A stretch of DNA of 8,550 bases from an uncultured Victivallales bacterium. Lineage in GTDB: Bacteria > Verrucomicrobiota > Lentisphaeria > Oligosphaerales > JAFGRS01. Both the position numbers and the translations under genes were made by a program. Of this stretch, positions 1-6,914 are shown piece by piece. The DNA is taken from the NCBI GenBank assembly GCA_903834675.1, contig CAILKC010000114.1, positions 1 to 8,550 of the forward strand, given 5' to 3'. Positions within the stretch are counted from its first letter, which is position 1, and every line of letters begins with the position of its first letter. A model generated the notes under the pieces. The model made no database searches, was not told the DNA's origin, and was given only the letters and a program-made list of their open reading frames with translations.

Positions 1-2306
1 GCGGGCCGGGCGCCAGCGGCCGCTGGCGTGGCGGACTTCGCGGGCGCAGGCTTGGCCGGGGCCGCAACCGGCGCCGTACTTGCGGACAGGCCGTCGATCA
101 CCGGCGCCAGGCAGACCCGGAGGCCGAGGTAGGGGAGCGCGGACACCGGTTCGTACCCGAGCCGTTGGGAGGAAAAGAGGTACCATTGGCTGTTGTGCCA
201 ACTCCCGCTGCGCAATACGCGGACGGGGCCCGTCTGCGTGTTCACGGGATCGACGTTCGGAGAGCGGCCGTAGTAGTTCTCATCATATCGATCCAGGCAC
301 CACTCCCACACATTCCCGCTCATGTCGTACAGCCCCAGTTCGTTCGGCTTCTTCAGACCCACCGGGTGCGTTCGGCAATGGTTGCCGGATTGGCGGCTCG
401 TCCGCTTGCTCTCCTCCGCCTCTGAGTCGTCCAGCGGCTTGTCCCCCGAGTTGCCGTAGTACCATCCCACCTCGTCCACGTTGTTCGAGCCACTGCAAGT
501 GAAGTTCTGCACTGCGCCTGCCGAAGTGGCCTGGCTCTTTGGCCCACCCCGAGCCGCGTACTCCCACTCCGCCTCGGTCGGCAGGCGGTACTCGTAACCC
601 TCTGGCAGACGCCCTGCCTTCTGCTCCCGCTCCGTCAGCTTCGCGCAGAATGCCACCGCGTCATCCCAGGACACGCACTCGACCGGATTTTGCGCGCCCT
701 TGAACGTGCTCGGATTCTCGCCGATCAGGGCTTCGTACTCCGCCTGGGTCACCTCGTACTTCCCCAACCAGTAGCCGCGCGAGATCCGCACCGTATGCAC
801 CGGCTGCACGTAGAGCGCCCCGTCGCTCGCCCCCATCTGGAAGCTGCCCGCCGCCACCCAGACCAGCTCCAGGCCCAGATCCGGCACGGTCCAGGGCTGG
901 CCGAGGGTGGGCCGGGCGCCGGCGGCGGCTTGCGACGGCGGTGACGCGAGGGCCGCAGGAGTTGCGGCCGTCTGGCCGGGTACCGACGCCCCCGGCCTAC
1001 TTGGGGCGACGGCGACGCTCGCAGTACCGGGGATGGACCGGCCCCGACGCGCGGCCACCAACACCCCGACCAAAACCAGCACCACAACCACCGCGACCGT
1101 CAGGCCGAGACTAAGCCCGTTGGGGCGTTTCTGGGGCACCGGCGCGGCACGCGGCGGCGCGGCGCGTACCGGCGGAGCCCGCGGCGGGGAAGGCGGAGCC
1201 CGCGGTGCCTGCCGCCCTGAGTCGGCCTTGCTGACGACCGCGGGGACGGCGGCAGGCCCGGGCGCAACCGGGGATGAAGAGGGACCGCCCGCAGGCGGGA
1301 GCACGAACCCGGAGGGACCGGCCGCAGGCGGGACTACGGCCGGCGCGGCGGCAGGTGAGGCGCCTTGCCGCACCCGGTCGATGTCTGCGATCAGGGCGCG
1401 CCAGTCGGCGTAACGCGCAGAGGGCTGCTTGGCCATCATGGTTTCGATCAGGCGACTGCACCCTTCCGTCACCTGCGGATTGCGCGAACGCGGTGGGGGC
1501 AGGGGCGCGTGGACGTGCTGGTTGAGCATGCTCAGGGCGCTGTTACCGGAGAAGGGCGTGGAGCCGGTGACGAGATGATACAAGGTGGCCCCGAGCGCGT
1601 AGACATCGGTCGGCACCCCCAGGTCGGCGAGGCCCTGAGCCTGTTCCGGGCTCATGTACTGCGGCGTCCCGATGACGGCGCCCGAGAGGGTCAGGCCGCT
1701 CTCGTCCCCGAGACTCTTGGCCAGGCCCAGGTCCATGAGAAAGACCCGGCCGCGGCGGTCGACCATGATATTGGCCGGCTTGAGGTCGCGGTGCAGGAGC
1801 TGGAACTCGTCCCAGGCGTAGGCCAGGGCGTCGGCCATGGCCCGGATGATGCCAAGCGCCTCGGCTTCGGGCAGAAGCTTGTCCCGCTTCAGACGATGAT
1901 CCAGGGACTCGCCCTCGACGTAGGCCATGGCGAGATAGAAATGACCATTGTCCTCGCCGGCCTCGAAGACGGTGACGATGTTGGCGTGGTCCAGCTTGGC
2001 GGCCAGATGGCCCTCGTGCATGAAGCGCTGCACCGCTTCGGGGTTCGACGCAAAGCCCGGCGGAAGGATCTTGACCGCGACCTGCCGCCTCACCGAGAGC
2101 TGCTGGGCCAGATAGACCTCGCCCATACCGCCCTGCCCCAGGCGGCGTTCGAGGCGGAACCCGGCCAGGGTGGTCCCCGCGTCGACGCGGCCATCAGGGA
2201 TAGCCACCGCCTTACCGCACTGCGGGCAGTCGGCCTGACTACCGCTCAGCGAGGCATCGGCTTCAAGCTTGCCCTTGCAGGACGGACAGTGGAACGAGAA
2301 CAGCAT
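1..2306 (-). CDS. Membrane-anchored Ser/Thr protein kinase with N-terminal zinc ribbon and C-terminal sulfatase-modifying-factor-like domain (3' end outside window)
   Basis: 768 codons are visible; the frame is open at base 1, so the C-terminus is missing. The start is ATG at 2306-2304, with Shine-Dalgarno AAGGGG (2314-2319) 7 bases upstream. Domains in order: zinc ribbon with CPSC and CPQC pairs in the first ~35 residues; Hanks-type kinase (~51-310) with glycine loop GQGGMG (57-62), ATP-binding Lys79 in VAVKIL, catalytic HRDLKPAN (172-179), DLG instead of DFG (192-194), then GTPQYMSPEQ; Ala/Pro-rich linker (~325-395); one transmembrane helix (~398-419); and an FGE/SUMF1-like domain (~472-735) with the hallmarks GLYDMSGNVWEW (near 667), RSGSW (699-703) and LGLRV. 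After it comes an Ala/Pro/Lys-rich tail. The expected topology is cytoplasmic kinase and extracytoplasmic sensor. Human FGE's catalytic cysteines follow the GGSY motif; here HNSQWYL follows RSGSW, so the domain is probably a binding module, not a formylglycine oxidase. Substrates are unknown. It seems to be a unit separate from larE. Confidence 0.93.
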   Translation of the reverse strand, partial: MLFSFHCPSCKGKLEADASLSGSQADCPQCGKAVAIPDGRVDAGTTLAGFRLERRLGQGGMGEVYLAQQLSVRRQVAVKILPPGFASNPEAVQRFMHEGHLAAKLDHANIVTVFEAGEDNGHFYLAMAYVEGESLDHRLKRDKLLPEAEALGIIRAMADALAYAWDEFQLLHRDLKPANIMVDRRGRVFLMDLGLAKSLGDESGLTLSGAVIGTPQYMSPEQAQGLADLGVPTDVYALGATLYHLVTGSTPFSGNSALSMLNQHVHAPLPPPRSRNPQVTEGCSRLIETMMAKQPSARYADWRALIADIDRVRQGASPAAAPAVVPPAAGPSGFVLPPAGGPSSSPVAPGPAAVPAVVSKADSGRQAPRAPPSPPRAPPVRAAPPRAAPVPQKRPNGLSLGLTVAVVVVLVLVGVLVAARRGRSIPGTASVAVAPSRPGASVPGQTAATPAALASPPSQAAAGARPTLGQPWTVPDLGLELVWVAAGSFQMGASDGALYVQPVHTVRISRGYWLGKYEVTQAEYEALIGENPSTFKGAQNPVECVSWDDAVAFCAKLTEREQKAGRLPEGYEYRLPTEAEWEYAARGGPKSQATSAGAVQNFTCSGSNNVDEVGWYYGNSGDKPLDDSEAEESKRTSRQSGNHCRTHPVGLKKPNELGLYDMSGNVWEWCLDRYDENYYGRSPNVDPVNTQTGPVRVLRSGSWHNSQWYLFSSQRLGYEPVSALPYLGLRVCLAPVIDGLSASTAPVAAPAKPAPAKSATPAAAGARP
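1279..1333 (-). repeat. Intragenic 33-bp-period repeat in the kinase linker
   Basis: Two 22-base copies (1279-1300 and 1312-1333) differ at a single base and are 33 bases apart, so the period is 11 codons. They encode a repeated PPA(A/G)GPS motif in the Ala/Pro-rich linker between kinase and membrane helix. A second in-frame repeat, ggcggagcccgcgg, occurs at 1171-1184 and 1192-1205 with a 21-base (7-codon) period. Both fit slippage-driven length variation of a disordered linker. Confidence 0.7.
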
Positions 2307-2396
2307 GCCCGAACCCCTTGCGGTCGTTCGCTTGTGACCGGCGAGACGGTCCTGTCGGCCTGCCCCAGAACCGCTGCGGGACGCACCATAGCTTTT

Positions 2397-2424
2397 ACCA
2401 TAGCCGCGCCCCTTACCCTGTCTA
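2397..2424 (-). promoter_or_regulatory. Candidate sigma70-type promoter for the kinase gene
   Basis: On the minus strand TAGACA (plus 2419-2424; 5 of 6 to TTGACA) is followed after 16 bases by TATGGT (plus 2397-2402; 4 of 6 to TATAAT). Transcription would start near 2390, leaving a leader of about 85 bases before the kinase ATG. The -10 hexamer is part of an 8-base direct repeat (accatagc at 2385-2392 and 2397-2404, 12 bases apart, about one helical turn), which could also be a regulator site. This is a pattern match only; sigma70-like consensus is an assumption in an unidentified organism. Confidence 0.35.
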
Positions 2425-2440
2425 CTGTGCCGAAGCACAG
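2425..2440 (-). other. UUCG-tetraloop hairpin in the larE-kinase intergenic region
   Basis: On the minus strand the sequence reads CTGTGC-TTCG-GCACAG: a perfect 6-bp stem closed by the very stable UUCG tetraloop. The UUCG orientation fits minus-strand transcription, the direction of the genes. It lies 50 bases after the larE stop and just upstream of the candidate kinase promoter. No U-tract follows (TAGACAGGG comes next), so it is not a textbook intrinsic terminator; it could be a weak or factor-assisted terminator, or protect the 3' end of the upstream transcript. Confidence 0.5.
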
Positions 2441-2489
2441 CACCTGCGCCAACTGGAGCCAGAGGCCCACCGGTCTCGTCAGGCCAGGC

Positions 2490-3296
2490 TCAGGGAGTCA
2501 GACTGGCGTTGAGGCTGCCGGTGCGATAGCCATCGAGATCGAGGGCGACATAGCGGTAGCCGAGACGGTGCAAGCTGGCCGACACCGCGGCGCGAAAGGC
2601 GGGGTCATCAAAGCGAGCCATCTCGGCGGGCGCGGTCTCGAGGCGGGCGAGTTCACCGTGGTGCCGGACGCGGACCTGGCGCAGGCCGCGCCCACGCAGG
2701 TCGGCTTCGGCCGCCTCAACCATGGCCAGGGCCTCGGTGGTGATCGCGGTTCCGTACGGCAGGCGGGAGGCGAGACAGGCCATGGCCGGCTTGTCGGCCG
2801 TGGGCAGCCCCAGTGCCTGGGAAAGCTCGCGGATATCGGTCTTGCCGAGACCCGCCTCGAGCAGCGGACTGCGCACACCCAACTCGGCGGCGGCGCGCCG
2901 GCCGGGCCGCCAGTCGGAAGCGTCTTCGGCGTTGCCGCCATCCAAAACCGTCTCGATGCCGCGCGCCTGCGCCGCGGCTCGCACTTCGGCAAAGAGCGCC
3001 TGCTTGCAGAAGTAGCAGCGGTCCGGCGGATTCGCGGCATACTGCGGATTACGCATCTCGCCGGGGTAGACGGTTACCAACTCCACCCCGAAGGACTCCG
3101 CCAGATCTTTGGCCCCATCAAGTTCGGCGCGCGGCAGGCTGGGCGAATCGCCGACCACGGCCAGCACGTTCTCGCGACCCAGTACCTCGGCAGCGAAGCG
3201 CAGCAGGAAGGTGCTGTCAACCCCGGCGGAAAAGGCGACGGCGACCCGTCCCATGGGCAGCAGGATGTCTCTGAGGGCGGTGCTTCTGGAATCCAT
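2490..3296 (-). CDS. larE: ATP-dependent sacrificial sulfur transferase LarE
   Basis: 268 residues, the usual LarE length. LarE is a PP-loop ATP pyrophosphatase: it adenylates pyridinium-3,5-dicarboxylate mononucleotide and gives it sulfur, in characterised forms from its own cysteine, on the way to the nickel-pincer cofactor of lactate racemase. Seen here: PP-loop SAGVDS (23-28; usual form SGGVDS), CYFC (Cys94, Cys97), a GNAEDASDWRPG segment (121-132) typical of LarE, and ACLASRLPYG with Cys174 at the position of the sacrificial cysteine. A set of three cysteines matches LarE forms reported to hold a [4Fe-4S] cluster and work catalytically, so this one may not be single-turnover; that is inference. 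The start is ATG with SD AAGGA (3305-3309) at 8-base spacing. It lies 165 bases after mnmA, separated by repeats. No larA, larB or larC is in the window, so its substrate here is uncertain. Confidence 0.93.
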   Translation of the reverse strand: MDSRSTALRDILLPMGRVAVAFSAGVDSTFLLRFAAEVLGRENVLAVVGDSPSLPRAELDGAKDLAESFGVELVTVYPGEMRNPQYAANPPDRCYFCKQALFAEVRAAAQARGIETVLDGGNAEDASDWRPGRRAAAELGVRSPLLEAGLGKTDIRELSQALGLPTADKPAMACLASRLPYGTAITTEALAMVEAAEADLRGRGLRQVRVRHHGELARLETAPAEMARFDDPAFRAAVSASLHRLGYRYVALDLDGYRTGSLNASLTP

Positions 3297-3308
3297 CGGT
3301 GAAATCCT

Positions 3309-3351
3309 TCAGGGTTCAGTCCGCCGCGGCGGATCAGGGTTCAGGGTTCAG
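3309..3351. repeat. TCAGGGT heptamer repeats flanking a 14-bp perfect palindrome
   Basis: The palindrome tccgccgcggcgga (3320-3333) is flanked by perfect 11-base direct repeats tcagggttcag (3309-3319 and 3334-3344); a further overlapping copy extends to 3351, giving a 7-base period. On the minus strand this is CTGAACCCTGA repeats around a G+C-rich hairpin that ends right at the larE Shine-Dalgarno. It may be a small dispersed repeat element, or an RNA structure affecting larE translation. Confidence 0.6.
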
Positions 3352-3420
3352 CCCAGCCCCCGGCTTGAGGGCCGGACATACCGACATGCGAACCACGGTT
3401 GCCGTTGAAGGCGATTCTGC

Positions 3421-3452
3421 CATTCGTCCTTGGGCCTTGGTCATTCGACCTT
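3421..3452. repeat. Short imperfect repeats after mnmA
   Basis: cattcgtcctt (3421-3431) and cattcgacctt (3442-3452) differ by one base and are 21 bases apart, with ccttggg/ccttggt lying between them. Together with the heptamer repeats at 3309-3351 they make up much of the 165-base mnmA-larE gap. The stretch 3352-3420 shows no convincing terminator or gene. Confidence 0.45.
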
Positions 3453-3461
3453 CTACGGTGT

Positions 3462-4586
3462 TCATACAACCCTGACGATACGCCCCGCGCCCCTCACCCG
3501 ATCTTCTTCGTAAAAGACCGCGGTCTGTCCGGGCGCCACCGCGCGGAGGGGTCGGGCGAAACGCACCTCGGCCGTCTCGGCAGCGTCGGCTGGCACGAGA
3601 AGGCATGGCACCGCCTCCTGCCGGTAGCGGGTCTGCACCACGGCCTGTATCTCCGCTCCCGGCGGGGGTGTCGGCCCCTGCCAGACCAGCCGATCAAGAG
3701 ACATGCCCACGGCCAGCAGACGCTCCGGATCAGAACTCACCACCACCGTGGCGGACGGCGCCCGAATCTCCTGCACCCAGACCGGCCGACCCAACGCCAC
3801 GCCCGTACCACGCCGTTGCCCGATGGTGAAACGGTGAACCCCCTCGTGTCGGCCAACTTCGCGGTCCGAACCCGCTTCCAGGACCGGCCCCGGGCGCGCT
3901 TCAGCCTGCACGTACCGGCGCAGGAACTCGGCGAAACCGCCATCTTCGACGGCGAAGCAGACATCCTGGCTGTCGGCCCGGTCCGCATTGGCAAAGCCGC
4001 GCTCACCAGCCTGACGGCGGACCTCGGCCTTGGTCAACTCGCCGAGTGGAAAGAGGGCCGCCGCAAGCTGCTCGGCACTGAGTGTGGCCAGGAAGTAGGA
4101 CTGGTCCTTGCCACGATCCGCGCCGCGCCGCAGGCAGACGCCGCCCTGGGCTGTCGGCGCCAGCCGCGCATAGTGCCCGGTAGCGACCCGGCTGGCCCCC
4201 AACTGGCGGGCTGCGTCGAGCAGGAAACCGAACTTGATGAAGCGGTTGCAGAGCAGACACGGATTCGGCGTGCGGCCGCCGTCATACTCATCCCAGCAGG
4301 GGCGCAGCACCCGCTCCTCGAACACCTCGCGGCAGTCCAGGACGTAGTGCGGCACCCCAAGCCGGGCCGCGGCGGCGCGCGCCTGGGTGATGCCGTCGAG
4401 GCCGCAGCACGAACGCCGGTCGCCGGGCTCCGTGCAAGGCAGCAGGCGCAGGGTCACCCCGATGACCTCCCAGCCGTCCTCGCAGAGGAGAGCCGCGGCC
4501 AGGGTTGAGTCGACGCCGCCACTGAGGCCGACCACGACGCGCCGATCGCCAGGCTGCGCAGAAGATAATTTGGGGGTAGGGTTCAT
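3462..4586 (-). CDS. mnmA: tRNA-specific 2-thiouridylase MnmA
   Basis: 374 residues, full length for the family. MnmA uses ATP to adenylate C2 of uridine-34 in tRNA-Lys, -Glu and -Gln and replaces the oxygen with sulfur relayed from a cysteine desulfurase; the enzyme is cytoplasmic. Seen: PP-loop SGGVDS (22-27), SCCGLDG (59-65), PNPCLLCN with Cys110 (catalytic nucleophile position) and Cys113, ATGHYAR (135-141), KDQSYFL (160-166) and SQDVCF with Cys210 (persulfide-receiving position), followed by the C-terminal beta-barrel half (for example FTIGQRRG). The CxxC plus distal Cys pattern also occurs in MnmA forms discussed as Fe-S dependent. The ATG overlaps the stop of the upstream desulfurase by 4 bases (ATGA) and no good Shine-Dalgarno is visible, which suggests translational coupling. 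That neighbour is the obvious sulfur donor. Confidence 0.97.
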   Translation of the reverse strand: MNPTPKLSSAQPGDRRVVVGLSGGVDSTLAAALLCEDGWEVIGVTLRLLPCTEPGDRRSCCGLDGITQARAAAARLGVPHYVLDCREVFEERVLRPCWDEYDGGRTPNPCLLCNRFIKFGFLLDAARQLGASRVATGHYARLAPTAQGGVCLRRGADRGKDQSYFLATLSAEQLAAALFPLGELTKAEVRRQAGERGFANADRADSQDVCFAVEDGGFAEFLRRYVQAEARPGPVLEAGSDREVGRHEGVHRFTIGQRRGTGVALGRPVWVQEIRAPSATVVVSSDPERLLAVGMSLDRLVWQGPTPPPGAEIQAVVQTRYRQEAVPCLLVPADAAETAEVRFARPLRAVAPGQTAVFYEEDRVRGAGRIVRVV

Positions 4587-5749
4587 GGAGCGGGTGGAAG
4601 GGCCGCCGCGGCGCCGTGCGGCTGGAGCCGTGGCAGTATCTGGGCCAGGGCGGCAAGGGTCGCATCCACCTCCCCGGTGGTCGTCCCGGCGCCCAGGGAG
4701 AAACGCACCGCGCCGCGGGCATCCGTCGGCGACTGCCCCATGGCCAGGAGCACATGCGAAGGCTCGTCACTGCCGGAACTACAGGCCGAGCCAGCCGAAA
4801 TGGCGATGCCCAGCAGATCCAGGTTCAACACCAGGAGCAGAGCGGAAACGCCGGGGAAACTCACATTCAGGGTGTTGGGCAGACGCGGCTCCGGGCAGCC
4901 GTTGAACCGGACCCCGGGGAAGCGGGTCCGCAGTCCGGTTTCAAGCCGGTCCCGCAGGGCGCGCAGCCGGACGGCCTCGGCGGCCAGCGACTCCCGGGCC
5001 AAGGCGCAGGCGCGCCCAAAGCCAGCTATGGCAGGCAGGTTCTCGGTGCCGGCACGATGACCGGACTCCTGCCCACCGCCCAGAATCTGCGCTGTCGGCG
5101 CCTGTCCATCCCGGCAGAACAGGGCGCCGACGCCTTTGGGCCCGGCCAGCTTGTGGGCCGAAAGGGTAAGGTAGCCCACGCCCAACTCGCGCACGTCCAC
5201 CGCCATCTTGCCGACCGCCTGGGTGGCATCGGTGTGAACGGCACAGCCTCGAGCGCGGGCCAGAGCGGCAATCTCGCGCACCGGCTGCACCACGCCGGTA
5301 TCGTTGTTGGCCAGCATCACCGACACCAGGAAGGTATCCGGCGCCAACGCCGCCGCCACGGCCGCCGCCGAGACTACGCCATCGGCCCCAGGCAAGACGC
5401 GAGTGACCCGGAAGCCACGCGCCTCGAGCTGCCGGCAGGGAGCCAGTACGCCTTGGTGCTCAATCGCCGTGGTGACGATGTGCCCGCCAGAATGAGCGCC
5501 CGCCAAACCCTGCAACACCAGGTTATCCGCCTCGGTCGCGCCACTGGTGAAGACGATCTCCTCGGGCCGGGCTCCAAGCAGCGCGGCGACCTGTTGGCGC
5601 GCCCGGTCGAGACGGAGGCGTGCGGCCTGCCCGGCCCAGTGCAGACTGGACGGGTTGCCGAAGGCCTCCGTCTGGCAGGCGACCAGCTCAGCCAGCGCCT
5701 CCGGAGCCGACGGCGCGGTGGCATTGTAGTCAAGGTAGATGCGCTGCAT
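4583..5749 (-). CDS. Class-I (NifS/IscS-type) cysteine desulfurase, likely sulfur donor for MnmA
   Basis: 388 residues, a complete PLP-dependent aminotransferase-fold enzyme that converts cysteine to alanine and an enzyme-bound persulfide. Seen: LDYNATAP (6-13), TSGATEADN (68-76), IEHQGV with PLP-stacking His98, DATQAVGK (174-181; Asp174 and Gln177 contact PLP), SAHKLAGPKG with the Schiff-base Lys200, GHRAGTEN (230-237), and the mobile loop SAGSACSSGS with catalytic Cys323. The SSGS after the cysteine places it in the NifS/IscS group and not SufS. No iscU, iscA, nifU or suf genes are nearby; instead it overlaps mnmA by 4 bases, like Bacillus yrvO-mnmA, so a dedicated tRNA-thiolation role is the best inference. 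The start overlaps the end of metC by 20 bases, without a clear ribosome binding site. A general Fe-S or LarE supply role is also possible. Confidence 0.95.
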   Translation of the reverse strand: MQRIYLDYNATAPSAPEALAELVACQTEAFGNPSSLHWAGQAARLRLDRARQQVAALLGARPEEIVFTSGATEADNLVLQGLAGAHSGGHIVTTAIEHQGVLAPCRQLEARGFRVTRVLPGADGVVSAAAVAAALAPDTFLVSVMLANNDTGVVQPVREIAALARARGCAVHTDATQAVGKMAVDVRELGVGYLTLSAHKLAGPKGVGALFCRDGQAPTAQILGGGQESGHRAGTENLPAIAGFGRACALARESLAAEAVRLRALRDRLETGLRTRFPGVRFNGCPEPRLPNTLNVSFPGVSALLLVLNLDLLGIAISAGSACSSGSDEPSHVLLAMGQSPTDARGAVRFSLGAGTTTGEVDATLAALAQILPRLQPHGAAAALPPAP

Positions 5750-6914
5750 GGGGCACCGCCGTTTCCGTCCCCGTCGTCAGGGCCAGTTCGAGATCGGCGA
5801 TCAGGTCCTCGGCCGCTTCGAGTCCGACCGACAGACGGACCAGCCCCGCGCTGATGCCACGCGCCTCACGCTCCGCCGCGGGCATGGCCGCATGGGACAT
5901 GGTTACAGGGTACGAGAGGATGCTCTCCACGCCGCCCAGACTGACGGCCACCAGCGGCAGCTTGACCCGCTTCAGCAAACTCACCGCGGCAACCCGTGAG
6001 GGAAGCTCGAACGAGATGACGGCGCCGCCGCCCGCCGCCTGGCGCAGATGGATGTCCCGCCCCGGGTGACCGGGCAGCGTCGGGTAGTAGACCCGCGTCA
6101 CCTCCGGCCGGGTCTGCAACCAGCGAGCGATGGTCTCGGCGCTGGCCTGCTGCTGACGCAGGCGCACGGCGAGGGTCTTGAGCCCACGCAGGGCCAGCCA
6201 GGAGTCCTGCGGGCCGAGGATGGCGCCAAAAGCATTCTGGACGTGACGCACCCGCCGCCCGACCTCAAGGTCCCGGGTCACCGCCAGGCCGGCAATAAGA
6301 TCGCTGTGGCCGCCGATGAACTTGGTGGCGCTATGCACGACGAGGTCAAAGCCGAGTTCCAGCGGGCGCTGCAACACCGGCGACATGAAGGTATTGTCGG
6401 TGATTGCCAGCAATCCATGCCGGTGGGCCAGAGCCGCCACCGCGGCCAGATCGGTGATCTTCAGGGTCGGGTTCGACGGGGTTTCGACAAAGACCGCCTT
6501 GGTTTGCGGGGTGATCGCGGCGGCCAGAGCCTCGAGGTCCGTGCTGTCCACAAACGTGCATCCCAGGCCCCAGCGCCGGAAGACGGCCGTCAGGGCCCGA
6601 TAGGTCCCACCGTAGATGTCCTCGCCCACAACCAGGTGATCGCCGGCCTGGAAGATCAACAGCACCGACGAGATGGCCGCCATACCGGAGGCAAAAGCAA
6701 AGCCGCGCTCGCCGCCTTCGAGGTCGGCGATGGCGTGTTCGAGGGCCTCGCGCGTCGGGTTGTCGCTGCGGGCGTAGTCGTAGCGGCCCAGGTGTTCCGG
6801 GTCGTCCTGATGATAGGTCGAAACCTGGTAGATCGGGATGCTGGAGGCGCCGGTACGCGGGTCGCGGTCATGCTCGGGGTGAACCAGCCGGGTGTCGAGA
6901 GTTCGAGAGGTCAT
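5730..6914 (-). CDS. metC: Cystathionine beta-lyase-like transsulfuration PLP enzyme (MetC-like)
   Basis: 394 residues, Cys/Met-metabolism PLP-dependent family. The best fit is the Bacillus-type MetC, which cleaves cystathionine to homocysteine, pyruvate and ammonia. Seen: YDYARSDNPTRE (45-56) with the phosphate-binding Tyr/Arg, SGMAA (76-80), EDIYGGTYR (98-106) with the ring-stacking tyrosine, ETPSNPT (144-150), DNTF (173-176), HSATKFIGGHSD with Schiff-base Lys198, LRGLKT (242-247), SLGGVESILSYP with Glu330, and MSHAAMP (339-345). The pairing after a MetI-like gene with a 4-base ATGA overlap mirrors metI-metC of Bacillus subtilis. SD GGAAGG (6924-6929) lies 9 bases before the ATG. Family members are hard to separate by sequence, so cystathionine gamma-lyase, making cysteine for the desulfurase downstream, is a real alternative. 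Confidence 0.85.
   Translation of the reverse strand: MTSRTLDTRLVHPEHDRDPRTGASSIPIYQVSTYHQDDPEHLGRYDYARSDNPTREALEHAIADLEGGERGFAFASGMAAISSVLLIFQAGDHLVVGEDIYGGTYRALTAVFRRWGLGCTFVDSTDLEALAAAITPQTKAVFVETPSNPTLKITDLAAVAALAHRHGLLAITDNTFMSPVLQRPLELGFDLVVHSATKFIGGHSDLIAGLAVTRDLEVGRRVRHVQNAFGAILGPQDSWLALRGLKTLAVRLRQQQASAETIARWLQTRPEVTRVYYPTLPGHPGRDIHLRQAAGGGAVISFELPSRVAAVSLLKRVKLPLVAVSLGGVESILSYPVTMSHAAMPAAEREARGISAGLVRLSVGLEAAEDLIADLELALTTGTETAVPHAAHLP

Noticed and set aside
1..2306. Active formylglycine-generating enzyme or diversity-generating retroelement target
   Set aside because: The FGE cysteine pair is absent from the expected place, and no reverse transcriptase or template repeat is in the window.
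1365..3302. A 645-codon open frame on the plus strand
   Set aside because: It lies antisense to the kinase and larE, runs through their intergenic region, has no recognisable motif, and exists because high third-position G+C removes stops from the opposite strand.
4616..5854. Long plus-strand open frames opposite the desulfurase; similar ones at 3399-4508, 6048-7208 and 7031-8020
   Set aside because: All mirror well-conserved minus-strand enzymes and have low-complexity Gly/Arg/Ala/Gln-rich translations without domain hallmarks.
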